A stretch of DNA of 15,156 bases, taken from assembly GCA_964602275.1 (NCBI GenBank), contig CAZRQF010000024.1, forward strand, positions 1 to 15,156, given 5' to 3'. This document shows, one piece after another, positions 1-7,477 of the stretch. Under the pieces are notes generated by a model, which saw only the letters and a list, made by a program, of their open reading frames with translations, was not told the DNA's origin and ran no database searches. Source of the stretch: RGIG6291 sp964602275. GTDB taxonomy: Bacteria; Bacillota; Clostridia; TANB77; UBA1234. Position 1 is the stretch's first letter; each line of letters starts with the position of its first letter. The position numbers were made by a program, and so were the translations under genes.

Positions 1-12
1 CAAATTGTTTGT

Positions 13-41
13 TTGACTTTTTTTAAAGCTTCGTTTATCCT
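13..41 (+). promoter_or_regulatory. Candidate sigma-A promoter for the priA operon
   Basis: TTGACT (13-18) and TATCCT (36-41) are separated by 17 bases and lie just upstream of priA. The -35 box is close to consensus; the -10 box matches 4 of 6. The sequence before position 1 is not visible, so transcription from further upstream cannot be excluded. Confidence 0.45.
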
Positions 42-64
42 ATATGTTAAGGAGATTGTGATTT

Positions 65-2239
65 ATGATTGCTGAGGTTATTGTTAATTCGTCTGTTAAT
101 AAATTAAATAGATGTTTTGATTATGAAGTGCCTGACGGAATGTGTGTGCAGGTAGGTTTTAGGGTGTTAGTTCCTTTTGGTGCTAGAAAGTCTTTTGAGA
201 TTGGATATGTTGTTGGACTAAAAAAGCATACTGATTTTAAGTGTAAGCCTATTGCGAAAGTTGTGGATAGTGTTTTTGATGAAGATAAGCTTGCTATTAT
301 TAATTGGATGGCAGAGAGATATTTTTGCAATGTTTCAGATGTGCTTAAGCTTTTTACTCCGCCTGGTACCGGAAATGATTTGAATAAAGTTAAAGTTAAG
401 ACTGAGAAGTGGCTTAGATTAAACGAAAATATTTCGGTGGATTATGCTAAAAATGATAAACAAAAAAGAATTATTGAGTTTTTACTTGAAAATTTGGAAG
501 CACCCGTTTCAGAAGTAGTGGCGTTTACTGATACTTCTACTGCTGTTATGAAAACTTTGGAGAAAAATGGGGTTGTATATTTTTTTGATAATGAGGTACA
601 GCGTAATCCTTTTTCGCATAAAGTAATACAAAGATGTGAAAAAATGGCACTTACGCCCGAACAAAATACAGCTGTTGAAAGTGTTGATATAAATTGTTTT
701 GGCAAATATTTACTTTATGGTGTTACTGGAAGCGGTAAGACGGAGGTTTATTTACAGATAATTGAAAAAGTTTTAAAGCTTGGTAAAACAGCAGTTGTGC
801 TAGTGCCGGAGATTTCGCTTACTCCACAAATTACTGATAGATTTTTAGCTAGATTTGGCGATGTTGTGGCTATTCTTCATAGCAAGCTTTCGCTAGGAGA
901 AAGATACGATGAGTGGAGAAAAATTAAAAATGGTGAAGTTAAGATTGTTATAGGTGCTCGCTCTGCTATTTTTGCTCCGTTAAACAATGTTGGTATCATA
1001 ATTATTGATGAAGAGCAAGATGCTTCTTACAAGTCGGAGTCTGCACCTAAATATGATGCTAGAGAAGTGGCGGAGAAAGTTGCACAAAGTTTTAACGCAC
1101 CAGTTTTATTTGGAAGTGCGACACCAGATATTAGAACATATTACAAAGCTTTAAATGGCGAAATTAAGCTTTTGAAACTAACTAAAAGAATTTCAGAATG
1201 TGGGCTTCCTGAAACTGAAATCATTGATTTGCGTGATGAACTTGCTTGCGGTAATAAAAGTGTTCTTAGTAGAAAATTATATAATGAACTTAAGAGTAAT
1301 TTAGAAAAGAAAGAGCAAACAATACTGTTTTTAAATCGCAGGGGATATTCTACTTTTATCATGTGTAGAGATTGTGGATATGTTGTTAAGTGTGACAAAT
1401 GCGATGTTGCAATGACATATCATCTTACTAAAAATAAGCTTCTTTGCCATTATTGTGGTGCAGAACAAAATAATGTAAAAGTATGTCCAAATTGTAGAAG
1501 TGAAAATATTAGATATTTTGGTACTGGTACTCAAAAAATTGAATTGGCGATTAATAAAATGTTTCCAAGTGCTTCTGTAATAAGAATGGATGTTGATACT
1601 ACTCGAACTAAAAATGCACACGAAAACATTTTGAAGAAGTTTAGAGATGAAAAAATAGATATTTTACTTGGCACGCAAATGGTAACTAAGGGGCATGATT
1701 TTGAAAATGTAACGCTTGTTGGCGTGCTTGCAGCTGATTCTTCAATAAATGTTTCAGATTACAGAGCAAATGAAAGAACATATCAGTTGCTTACACAAGT
1801 TATAGGTAGGGCTGGTAGAGCGGATAAACCTGGTAGGGCCTTTATACAAACTTATTCGCCAGACGAGTTTAGTATTCAGATGGCCAAAAAGCAAGATTAT
1901 GAGAAATTTTATAATACGGAAATAAATATGCGAGAAAAGTTGAATTACCCACCATTTTGCGATATAATAATAGGTGTTTTAAGTGGTACAGATGAAAAAA
2001 ATGTCGAAAAATCTGCAAATGATTTTTACGAACTTTTAAAAGCAAGTTTTGAAGTATATAAGCCTATTCCAGCACCTATAACAAAAATTAATGATAATTA
2101 TAGGTGGAGGATACTTATAAAAGCTCAAGCCACTGAAAATAATATAAAAAAATTAAACGAGCATTTTAATAATTTTGAAAAAATAAAAAGTGCTGATGTT
2201 AATTTAAGTTTGGACATAAATCCTAATAATATGATGTAG
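65..2239 (+). CDS. priA: Primosomal replication-restart helicase PriA
   Basis: PriA is a 3'-to-5' superfamily 2 DNA helicase that recognises stalled forks and reloads the replicative helicase. The 724-aa product has the full family layout. An N-terminal DNA-binding region covers about residues 1-105. The helicase core carries Walker A GVTGSGKT (219-226) and the DEEQ box (315-318). Eight zinc-binding cysteines lie in four CxxC pairs (434/437, 443/446, 461/464, 474/477). The motif VI region GRAGR is at 581-585, followed by the C-terminal domain. Length is slightly below that of typical PriA (about 730-800 aa), with no missing motif. The start is ATG 65, ten bases after AAGGAG (49-54). It is the first gene of a same-strand cluster with def and fmt, a common Firmicute arrangement. 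The name is secure. Confidence 0.97.
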   Translation: MIAEVIVNSSVNKLNRCFDYEVPDGMCVQVGFRVLVPFGARKSFEIGYVVGLKKHTDFKCKPIAKVVDSVFDEDKLAIINWMAERYFCNVSDVLKLFTPPGTGNDLNKVKVKTEKWLRLNENISVDYAKNDKQKRIIEFLLENLEAPVSEVVAFTDTSTAVMKTLEKNGVVYFFDNEVQRNPFSHKVIQRCEKMALTPEQNTAVESVDINCFGKYLLYGVTGSGKTEVYLQIIEKVLKLGKTAVVLVPEISLTPQITDRFLARFGDVVAILHSKLSLGERYDEWRKIKNGEVKIVIGARSAIFAPLNNVGIIIIDEEQDASYKSESAPKYDAREVAEKVAQSFNAPVLFGSATPDIRTYYKALNGEIKLLKLTKRISECGLPETEIIDLRDELACGNKSVLSRKLYNELKSNLEKKEQTILFLNRRGYSTFIMCRDCGYVVKCDKCDVAMTYHLTKNKLLCHYCGAEQNNVKVCPNCRSENIRYFGTGTQKIELAINKMFPSASVIRMDVDTTRTKNAHENILKKFRDEKIDILLGTQMVTKGHDFENVTLVGVLAADSSINVSDYRANERTYQLLTQVIGRAGRADKPGRAFIQTYSPDEFSIQMAKKQDYEKFYNTEINMREKLNYPPFCDIIIGVLSGTDEKNVEKSANDFYELLKASFEVYKPIPAPITKINDNYRWRILIKAQATENNIKKLNEHFNNFEKIKSADVNLSLDINPNNMM

Positions 2240-2257
2240 AAAGTTGAGGTAAAAAAT

Positions 2258-2740
2258 ATGGCAATAAGGTCTATTCGTGAAATAGGAGATGAGCTCTTAA
2301 GAAAAAAATCTAGGAAGATTGAAGTGATTGATGATAAGGTGCTTCAATTGTTAGATGATATGTATGAAACTTTAAAGCAAACTGCAGATGGTATTGGTAT
2401 TGCAGCACCACAAGTAGGAGTTTTAAAAAGAGCGATTGTCGTTGATTTAAGCGAGGAAGATGGACCTGGACCATACAAGCTAATAAATCCTGTTATAAAG
2501 AAAAAAAGCGGAGAACAAGTATGCAGAGAAGGCTGTTTAAGTGTTCCTGGAAAACTTGGCGATGTTATAAGACCTAAACATGTAGTTGTTGAAGCTTTAA
2601 ATGAGAAAGGCGAGAAGGTTGTTATAAAGGCAGATGATATATTAGCGGTTGTACTTAGCCATGAGATTGATCACTTAGACGGAGTATTGTTTGTGGATAG
2701 GGCAGAAGAGTTATTTGATATTACAGAAGATGAGGAGTAA
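2258..2740 (+). CDS. def: Peptide deformylase
   Basis: This metalloenzyme removes the formyl group from the N-terminal methionine of new proteins as they leave the ribosome. All three hallmark motifs are present in the 160-aa product: GIGIAAPQVG (45-54), EGCLSVPG (91-98) and HEIDH (135-139). Metal ligands are Cys93, His135 and His139, and Glu136 is the catalytic acid. The short length and ordinary motif 1 fit the compact deformylases common in Clostridia. It lies 18 bases after priA and only 3 bases before fmt. Fmt makes the formyl-Met-tRNA whose product Def later processes, so the pair is functionally linked and almost certainly cotranscribed. Confidence 0.97.
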   Translation: MAIRSIREIGDELLRKKSRKIEVIDDKVLQLLDDMYETLKQTADGIGIAAPQVGVLKRAIVVDLSEEDGPGPYKLINPVIKKKSGEQVCREGCLSVPGKLGDVIRPKHVVVEALNEKGEKVVIKADDILAVVLSHEIDHLDGVLFVDRAEELFDITEDEE

Positions 2741-2743
2741 AGA

Positions 2744-3679
2744 ATGAATATAGTATTTATGGGCACACCTGATTTTGCGGTGGAGTCTTTGAAAAAAATT
2801 TATGAGAACGGGCATAATGTGCTTGCTGTTGTTTCTCAACCTGATAGACCATCAGGGCGTGGAATGAAGTTAACGCCTACACCTGTGAAGGAGTATGCTG
2901 AAAGTCATGGCTTGAAAGTTTATCAAATTGAGAAAGTTAGAAAAAATGTAGAGTTTATTGAAACTTTGAAGAAAATGAAACCTGATGTTATCGTGGTTGT
3001 GGCGTATGGACAAATATTACCGGAAGAAGTTTTGAATATTCCAAAGTATGGTTCTATAAATGTACATGGCTCACTTTTACCTAAATATAGAGGTGCAGCA
3101 CCGATACAATGGTCTATTATAAATGGCGATAAGACTACTGGCATTACTACAATGTATATGGATAAAGGTATGGATAGTGGCGATATGATTTTAAAGGAAG
3201 AAATCGAAATTGCAGATGATGATACTTATGGTACATTGTATGAAAAGTTAAAAAAACTAGGTGGAAAGCTTATTATAGAAACTTTAGAAAAAGTTTCTGA
3301 AGATATTGCTCCAAGGCGTAAGCAACCAGAGGAATATACGCTTGCACCTATGATAGATAAAGCAATGTGCAGAATAGATTGGAATAAATCTGCAGATGAA
3401 ATAAGAAATTTGGTAAGAGGACTTAATCCAATGCCTGTTGCGTACACATCTTTAGATGATAAAAAATATAAAGTTTGGGAATGTGAGGTTGTTTCAAATA
3501 TTACGACTGCCGAAATTCCAGGTACTATTTTATCAGCTAATATAAAAGATGGATTGCTTGTTGCAACTGGCGATGGAGTTATTAGCATAACACAAATACA
3601 AGCACCAAACTCAAGAAGAATGTCAACAAAAGATTATCTAAGGGGTAATCAAATTACTGAAAGAAAAATTTTATTATAA
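2744..3679 (+). CDS. fmt: Methionyl-tRNA formyltransferase
   Basis: Fmt transfers a formyl group from 10-formyl-tetrahydrofolate to Met-tRNA(fMet), creating the initiator tRNA. The 311-aa product starts with the typical MNIVFMGTPDFAV. Its formyltransferase domain (about 1-190) contains NVHGSLLPKYRGAAPIQW, with catalytic Asn106 and His108, and Asp144 in the KGMDSGDM stretch. The C-terminal OB-like tRNA-binding domain runs from about 205 to the end. Length is normal for the family. The ribosome site GAGGAG lies within the last codons of def, so translation of the two may be coupled. The usual clostridial genes after fmt (a zinc protease, rsmB, a DUF116 gene) are absent here, and an Asp23 gene follows directly. 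Confidence 0.97.
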   Translation: MNIVFMGTPDFAVESLKKIYENGHNVLAVVSQPDRPSGRGMKLTPTPVKEYAESHGLKVYQIEKVRKNVEFIETLKKMKPDVIVVVAYGQILPEEVLNIPKYGSINVHGSLLPKYRGAAPIQWSIINGDKTTGITTMYMDKGMDSGDMILKEEIEIADDDTYGTLYEKLKKLGGKLIIETLEKVSEDIAPRRKQPEEYTLAPMIDKAMCRIDWNKSADEIRNLVRGLNPMPVAYTSLDDKKYKVWECEVVSNITTAEIPGTILSANIKDGLLVATGDGVISITQIQAPNSRRMSTKDYLRGNQITERKILL

Positions 3680-3693
3680 GGAGGTAATGTTTT

Positions 3694-4152
3694 ATGGCAG
3701 AAAATGAAGAAACAAAAGAAGTTAATGAAAGTGTAGAAGTTGTAAACGAAACTGAAGGGGCAGGCATCAAAATTTCTGATGATGTTGTTGCAACGATTGC
3801 AAGTATAGCAGCTTCTGAAGTAAAGGGCGTTGCTAATATGTCAGGCGGCTTAGTTAGTGGCATTTCTGAAATGCTTGGCAAAAAAACAAAAGGCGTTAAA
3901 GTGCAAGTTGGCGAAAAGGAAACGACAATTGATATTTCATTATCAGTTGAATATGGAGCTAGAATTCCGGATGTAGCTTGGGAAGTTCAAAATAAAGTAA
4001 AGACACAAGTTGAAAGCATGACAGGTTTAAAAGTGGTATCTGTTAATGTTATTGTGCAAGGCATTGTAAATTTTCCAAAGGAAGCTAAGAAAAACATAGA
4101 AAAGAAAGCAGAAGAACCAGTAACAGAGAATACACAAGTAGAAGAAAAATAA
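3694..4152 (+). CDS. Asp23/Gls24 family envelope stress protein
   Basis: This soluble protein belongs to the Asp23/Gls24 (DUF322) family, whose members coat the cytoplasmic face of the membrane through the anchor AmaP and are linked to alkaline and cell-wall stress. In the 152-aa product the family core spans about residues 25-130. It includes the KISDDVVATIASIAASEVKG stretch, a glycine-rich segment near 50-60, and the VQVGEKETTIDISLSVEYG strand region. The tail (about 135-152) and the first 25 residues are acidic, Lys/Glu-rich and probably disordered. A perfect AAGGAGGT ribosome site precedes ATG 3694. The next gene encodes AmaP, which supports the family call. It may correspond to the Bacillus YqhY branch, found next to nusB, but I cannot separate the paralogues from sequence alone. 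Confidence 0.9.
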   Translation: MAENEETKEVNESVEVVNETEGAGIKISDDVVATIASIAASEVKGVANMSGGLVSGISEMLGKKTKGVKVQVGEKETTIDISLSVEYGARIPDVAWEVQNKVKTQVESMTGLKVVSVNVIVQGIVNFPKEAKKNIEKKAEEPVTENTQVEEK

Positions 4153-4171
4153 AAATAAGGAGTTGTATTAT

Positions 4172-4840
4172 ATGAAATTATTAGATGGTTTTATTTCATT
4201 CATTTTTTCAATTGTAATTTTAGTATTAGCAGTAACAATACTTTTAGTTTCAACTGGTCTTGCAACAGATACTTTTGTTATAAGAGTACTTGAAGATTAT
4301 GTTTTTAACATTGATTATAGAAGTATTACTATTATAACATCAGCTGTAGCTATTTTGGCAGCTTTAAAGACAACTGTATTTCATTCTTGCTTTAAAACAA
4401 AAGATACATCGCCAATACTAGTTGAAACAGAGCATGGCAATGTTGAAATTGCACAAGAAACTATTACAAATACAGTAAAATCAGTAGCATCAAAGTTTGA
4501 AAATATTAAAGATATTAATGCAAAAATGCTAAAAAAGAAAAACGGAATTAAAATTTTTGCTAATATTTCAGTGCTTGCAAATTCTAATATTAAGAATTTA
4601 ACTGAGGAGTTACAAACTAAAGTTATTGAAATTATTAAAGAAACAACTGGTGTAAAAGTGTTAGATGTAAATGTTAAAGTAAAAAACATTTACGAAAAAA
4701 ATACAAAAGCTTTTAACAAAGTAAATGAAGAAGCAAACTTAGTTTATAAGGTTCAACCAACTGAGGTAAATGAAGAAGTTGAAGTAGAACCAACAGAAGA
4801 TTCAAAAGAAGAAAATATAGAAGAAAATGGGGAGGAATAA
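4172..4840 (+). CDS. amaP: Alkaline shock response membrane anchor AmaP
   Basis: AmaP-type proteins sit in the membrane and hold Asp23 at its inner face. The product has two N-terminal hydrophobic helices, about residues 7-31 and 52-66. A cytoplasmic Asp23-like region follows (about 85-180), with a TEHGNVEIAQETI stretch and a TTGVKVLDVNVKVKNI strand. The tail, roughly 185-222, is very acidic. I place the start at ATG 4172 (222 aa) rather than the in-frame TTG at 4163. AAGGAG at 4157-4162 lies nine bases before the ATG but abuts the TTG. Its position between the Asp23 and DUF2273 genes is the family's usual context. Confidence 0.85.
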   Translation: MKLLDGFISFIFSIVILVLAVTILLVSTGLATDTFVIRVLEDYVFNIDYRSITIITSAVAILAALKTTVFHSCFKTKDTSPILVETEHGNVEIAQETITNTVKSVASKFENIKDINAKMLKKKNGIKIFANISVLANSNIKNLTEELQTKVIEIIKETTGVKVLDVNVKVKNIYEKNTKAFNKVNEEANLVYKVQPTEVNEEVEVEPTEDSKEENIEENGEE

Positions 4841-4843
4841 ATT

Positions 4844-5044
4844 ATGGAAAAGAAATTTGATTGGATGAAAGTTATTTGGATGTTAGTAGGGCTTGCAGTA
4901 GCAATACTATTAGTTGTTTTTAATGTTGTAGCAATTGCAATAGATGTAGTGATAATTGTAGGTTTACCATTTTTAGCAGGATATGCATATGAACATAAAG
5001 TTGAAATGAAAGAAAAATTGAAATCACTTGTTGATAAAATTTAG
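4844..5044 (+). CDS. DUF2273 small membrane protein
   Basis: The 66-aa protein has two closely spaced hydrophobic segments (about residues 9-27 and 29-47), flanked by lysine-rich ends including KKFDWMK at the start and a basic C-terminal helix. Size, layout and position directly after AmaP match the DUF2273 family, which regularly accompanies Asp23/AmaP genes in Firmicutes. A role in the same envelope complex is inferred from context; its biochemical function is unknown. The start ATG 4844 follows GGGGAGGA, which lies over the amaP stop region. The gap of 3 bases to amaP and 8 bases to nusB indicates one transcript. Confidence 0.8.
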   Translation: MEKKFDWMKVIWMLVGLAVAILLVVFNVVAIAIDVVIIVGLPFLAGYAYEHKVEMKEKLKSLVDKI

Positions 5045-5052
5045 GAGGATAT

Positions 5053-5475
5053 ATGAGTAGAAAAGTAGCTAGAGAAGTAGCATTCAAAGTTATATTTGAA
5101 ACATCTTTCCAAGAAGATGAGAAAATTTCTAAACTAATGAGTGAATTACTTGAAAATGCAGAAGAAGATTATGAAGTAAATGCAGAAGATGATAAGTACA
5201 TTCAGGAAGTAACTGAAGGTGTAAAAGAAAATGAAGCTAAGTTAGATGAAATGATAAAAGCTCATTTAAAGGGCTGGACTATGGAAAGACTTAATAAAGT
5301 AGATGTTGCTATTTTGAGATTAGCTATATATGAGATTTTGTATAGAGATGATATACCTTACAAAGTTTCGATAAACGAGGCTCTTGAACTTGCTAAAATA
5401 TTTAGCGAAGATGCATCGCCTGCTTTTATAAATGGTGTTTTAGCAGAAGTCATAAATGATGGAGGAAATAAATGA
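5053..5475 (+). CDS. nusB: Transcription antitermination factor NusB
   Basis: NusB binds boxA RNA together with NusE (ribosomal protein S10) and prevents premature termination in rRNA operons. The 140-aa all-helical protein has the family signatures: MSRKVAREVAFKVIFE at the start, the GWTMERLNKVDVAILRLAIYEI stretch in the middle, and SINEALELAKIF with FINGVL near the end. Length is normal. A TAGGAGGA ribosome site precedes ATG 5053. The stop overlaps the xseA start as ATGA at 5472-5475, so translation of the two is likely coupled. The nusB-xseA-xseB order is conserved across many Firmicutes. Confidence 0.96.
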   Translation: MSRKVAREVAFKVIFETSFQEDEKISKLMSELLENAEEDYEVNAEDDKYIQEVTEGVKENEAKLDEMIKAHLKGWTMERLNKVDVAILRLAIYEILYRDDIPYKVSINEALELAKIFSEDASPAFINGVLAEVINDGGNK

Positions 5476-6662
5476 GACCTACACCGCTTACGGTTAGTCA
5501 ACTTAATAATTATATAAAAACATTAGTTGATAGAGATGAGTTTTTAAATAATGTTTATATAAAGGGTGAAATATCAAATTTTAAAAGACACTATACGGGA
5601 CATTTGTATTTCACCCTTAAAGACGGCGATTCGCTTATAAAATGTGTGATGTTTAAAACTTATACTAGTTATTTAAAGTTTGAACCGGAGGATGGAATGT
5701 CGGTTCTTGTCTTAGGCACGGTTGCAGTTTATGAGCGTGATGGCGTTTACCAAATTTACGCTAAAGGCATGGAAGTAGATGGACTTGGAGCACTTCATGT
5801 AGCTTATGAGCAGTTAAAGCAAAAGCTTGAAGCCCAAGGAATGTTTGACGAAAAAAATAAAAAGAAGATACCTATGCTTCCTAGAGCAATTGGCGTTGTT
5901 ACTTCTAAAACGGGTTCGGTTATAAAGGATATAATAAATGTTACAACGAGAAGATTTCCAAATGTTAATATAAAGATATATCCTGCTGCTGTGCAGGGGG
6001 TAGGTGCTGCAGAAACTATCGTAAAAGGAATAGAATATTTTAATTTAGCAAAAAATGTAGATACTATCATAATAGCTCGTGGTGGCGGTTCGCTTGAAGA
6101 TTTATGGCCATTTAATGAGGAGATAACAGCAAATGCTATTTTTAATTCTGAGATACCTATTATTTCTGCGGTTGGCCATGAAACTGATTTTACGATAGCG
6201 GATTTTGTAGCTGACCTTAGAGCTCCAACACCGTCTGCTGCTGGAGAGTTAGCAGTTCCAGACATAAATGAAGTAACATGGAAAATTGCAAATATAAAAC
6301 GAAATTTATCAACTTTGCTTAATAAAAAGACAGAAAATATGCGAAAAGAATATGAAAAGCTTATGAATTCTGCGGTGTTTAAAAATCCTACTGGAGAAAT
6401 AGAGCGTAGAATTTTAAATGTTGAAGGATATTCAAGAAGATTGGAAAGTTCTATTAAGATAAAAAATCAAAACACAAAAATTAATTTGACTAAAGTAATT
6501 TCAAAATTAGATGGCATTAGCCCTTTAAAAACATTAAGCAGAGGTTATTCAATTATCGAAAATTCTAATGGAAAAGTTATAAAGTCTATAAATGATGTTA
6601 AAGAAAAAGATGAAATTAAATTAATTTTAAGTGATGGCACTATAAATGCACAAGTTATATAA
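5472..6662 (+). CDS. xseA: Exodeoxyribonuclease VII large subunit
   Basis: XseA is the catalytic subunit of exonuclease VII, which degrades single-stranded DNA from both ends. The 396-aa product has an N-terminal OB-fold region (about 5-100, including GEISNFKRHYTGHLYFTLKD). The catalytic domain carries GGGSLEDLW (204-212) and the GHETDFTIADF/ADLRAPTPSAAGELA block (235-261). A helical stretch from about 265 to 350 is expected to bind XseB, and a small C-terminal domain ends the protein, with the SPLKTLSRGYSI motif. Length is typical. It overlaps nusB by 4 bases and precedes xseB by 13. Confidence 0.97.
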   Translation: MRPTPLTVSQLNNYIKTLVDRDEFLNNVYIKGEISNFKRHYTGHLYFTLKDGDSLIKCVMFKTYTSYLKFEPEDGMSVLVLGTVAVYERDGVYQIYAKGMEVDGLGALHVAYEQLKQKLEAQGMFDEKNKKKIPMLPRAIGVVTSKTGSVIKDIINVTTRRFPNVNIKIYPAAVQGVGAAETIVKGIEYFNLAKNVDTIIIARGGGSLEDLWPFNEEITANAIFNSEIPIISAVGHETDFTIADFVADLRAPTPSAAGELAVPDINEVTWKIANIKRNLSTLLNKKTENMRKEYEKLMNSAVFKNPTGEIERRILNVEGYSRRLESSIKIKNQNTKINLTKVISKLDGISPLKTLSRGYSIIENSNGKVIKSINDVKEKDEIKLILSDGTINAQVI

Positions 6663-6675
6663 AAAGGAGAGCGAG

Positions 6676-6897
6676 ATGGAAAACTTATCATTTGAAGATG
6701 CAATTAAAGAATTAGAAAATATTGTATCGGAGTTAGAAACTGGTGAATTGACATTAGATATGTCTATTGAAAAGTTTAAAAAAGGTGTTGAGCTATCAAA
6801 TTATTGCAATAAATTATTAGAAGATGCTGAAAAAACAGTGACTATATTATTAGAGAAGTCTGACGGAATGCAAGAAGAAAATTTTATTACAGAATAG
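6676..6897 (+). CDS. xseB: Exodeoxyribonuclease VII small subunit
   Basis: XseB is the small subunit that binds along the XseA helices. The 73-aa product begins MENLSFEDAIKELENIVSELE and has the family's two-helix layout, with the conserved GELTLDMSIEKFKKGVEL turn between them. The start is ATG 6676, a few bases after AAAGGAGAG. An upstream in-frame ATG at 6646 lies inside xseA and would add residues not seen in the family. In many Firmicutes the isoprenoid gene ispA follows xseB; here a DUF212 gene follows instead, and its likely ribosome site overlaps the xseB stop codon. Confidence 0.95.
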   Translation: MENLSFEDAIKELENIVSELETGELTLDMSIEKFKKGVELSNYCNKLLEDAEKTVTILLEKSDGMQEENFITE

Positions 6898-6906
6898 GTG
6901 AATACG

Positions 6907-7350
6907 ATGGGGAATATTTTTAATAATGAATGTATATGGATACCGGTAATAATATGGTTTATTGTGCAATGCCTTAAAGTAATAGGCGATTTAATTACAA
7001 ATAAGAAGTTAAATATAAAAAGATTTGTTGGAGCTGGTGGAATGCCAAGTTCACATTCGGCACTTGTAACATCGCTTGCAACTGTAATTGCGTGTAAGCA
7101 TGGATTTGAATCAACAGAATTTGCACTAAGTGTAATGTTTGCCTGTGTTGTAATGTATGATGCTGCTGGAGTAAGAAGAGCTGCTGGTAAACAAGCTCAA
7201 GTATTAAATCAAATAATAGAAAATTGGGGCAAGAAAGAAATTAACATTCAAGAAAAGCTTACAGAGCTTTTAGGTCATACACCGTTGCAAGTTTTTGTGG
7301 GTGCTTTACTTGGTGTTGTTTTAGCGTATTGCTTGTATTTGATTTGGTAA
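6907..7350 (+). CDS. DUF212 (divergent PAP2) membrane protein
   Basis: This small integral membrane protein belongs to the DUF212 family, distantly related to PAP2 phosphatases. Conserved blocks are GGMPSSHSA (44-52), YDAAGVRRAAGKQAQ (84-98) and LGHTPLQVFVGALLG (122-136). Hydrophobic helices lie at about 10-28, 50-64, 73-86 and 125-146. The His and Arg residues of the blocks resemble PAP2 phosphate-binding motifs, but no substrate is known. I favour ATG 6907 (147 aa), since AGGTGA (6896-6901) sits five bases before it; GTG 6898 is an alternative start inside that site. DUF212 genes are known neighbours of OLE RNA, and here the gene ends about 130 bases before it. Confidence 0.88.
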   Translation: MGNIFNNECIWIPVIIWFIVQCLKVIGDLITNKKLNIKRFVGAGGMPSSHSALVTSLATVIACKHGFESTEFALSVMFACVVMYDAAGVRRAAGKQAQVLNQIIENWGKKEINIQEKLTELLGHTPLQVFVGALLGVVLAYCLYLIW

Positions 7351-7358
7351 GTAAAAAC

Positions 7359-7382
7359 TAGCTTTGAAGAGATTTGAAGCTA
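7359..7382 (+). repeat. Hairpin with GAGA tetraloop after the DUF212 gene
   Basis: A 10-base-pair stem (7359-7368 with 7373-7382, two wobble pairs) encloses GAGA, a GNRA-type loop. On the + strand it is followed by A-rich sequence, not a T run, so it is not an intrinsic terminator in that direction. It may protect the 3' end of the operon transcript. Its role is unknown. Confidence 0.45.
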
Positions 7383-7429
7383 TCAAAAACAAAAAAATAA
7401 AAATATTTAGTTTTTCCAAATAAAAATTG

Positions 7430-7463
7430 ACTAAAATCAGGATTGATTTTAGTTTTTTTTTTT
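7430..7463 (+). terminator. Intrinsic terminator of the priA-DUF212 operon
   Basis: A perfect 10-bp stem (ACTAAAATCA at 7430-7439 with its complement at 7444-7453) encloses a GGAT loop and runs straight into 11 T residues (7453-7463). This should end the upstream operon. The 3' arm and T run also form part of the likely OLE promoter. Confidence 0.88.
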
Positions 7464-7471
7464 GATATGAT
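7443..7471 (+). promoter_or_regulatory. Candidate sigma-A promoter for OLE RNA and oapA
   Basis: TTGATT (7443-7448) and TATGAT (7466-7471) are 17 bases apart. TGA directly before the -10 box gives an extended -10. Initiation would be expected near 7478, just ahead of the base of the OLE closing stem. The -35 box lies inside the terminator stem of the preceding operon. Confidence 0.6.
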
Positions 7472-7477
7472 TTATGC

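Noticed and set aside
5562..5618. Perfect 12-bp inverted repeat (AAGGGTGAAATA with its complement at 5607-5618) inside xseA.
   Set aside because: Both arms lie in the conserved OB-fold codons (KGEIS and YFTLK), the loop is 33 bases and no T run follows. Protein constraint and chance explain it better than a regulatory role.
5804..6265. Open frame of 153 codons on the minus strand opposite xseA.
   Set aside because: It lies across the catalytic domain of a well-conserved gene on the + strand and has no own start signals.
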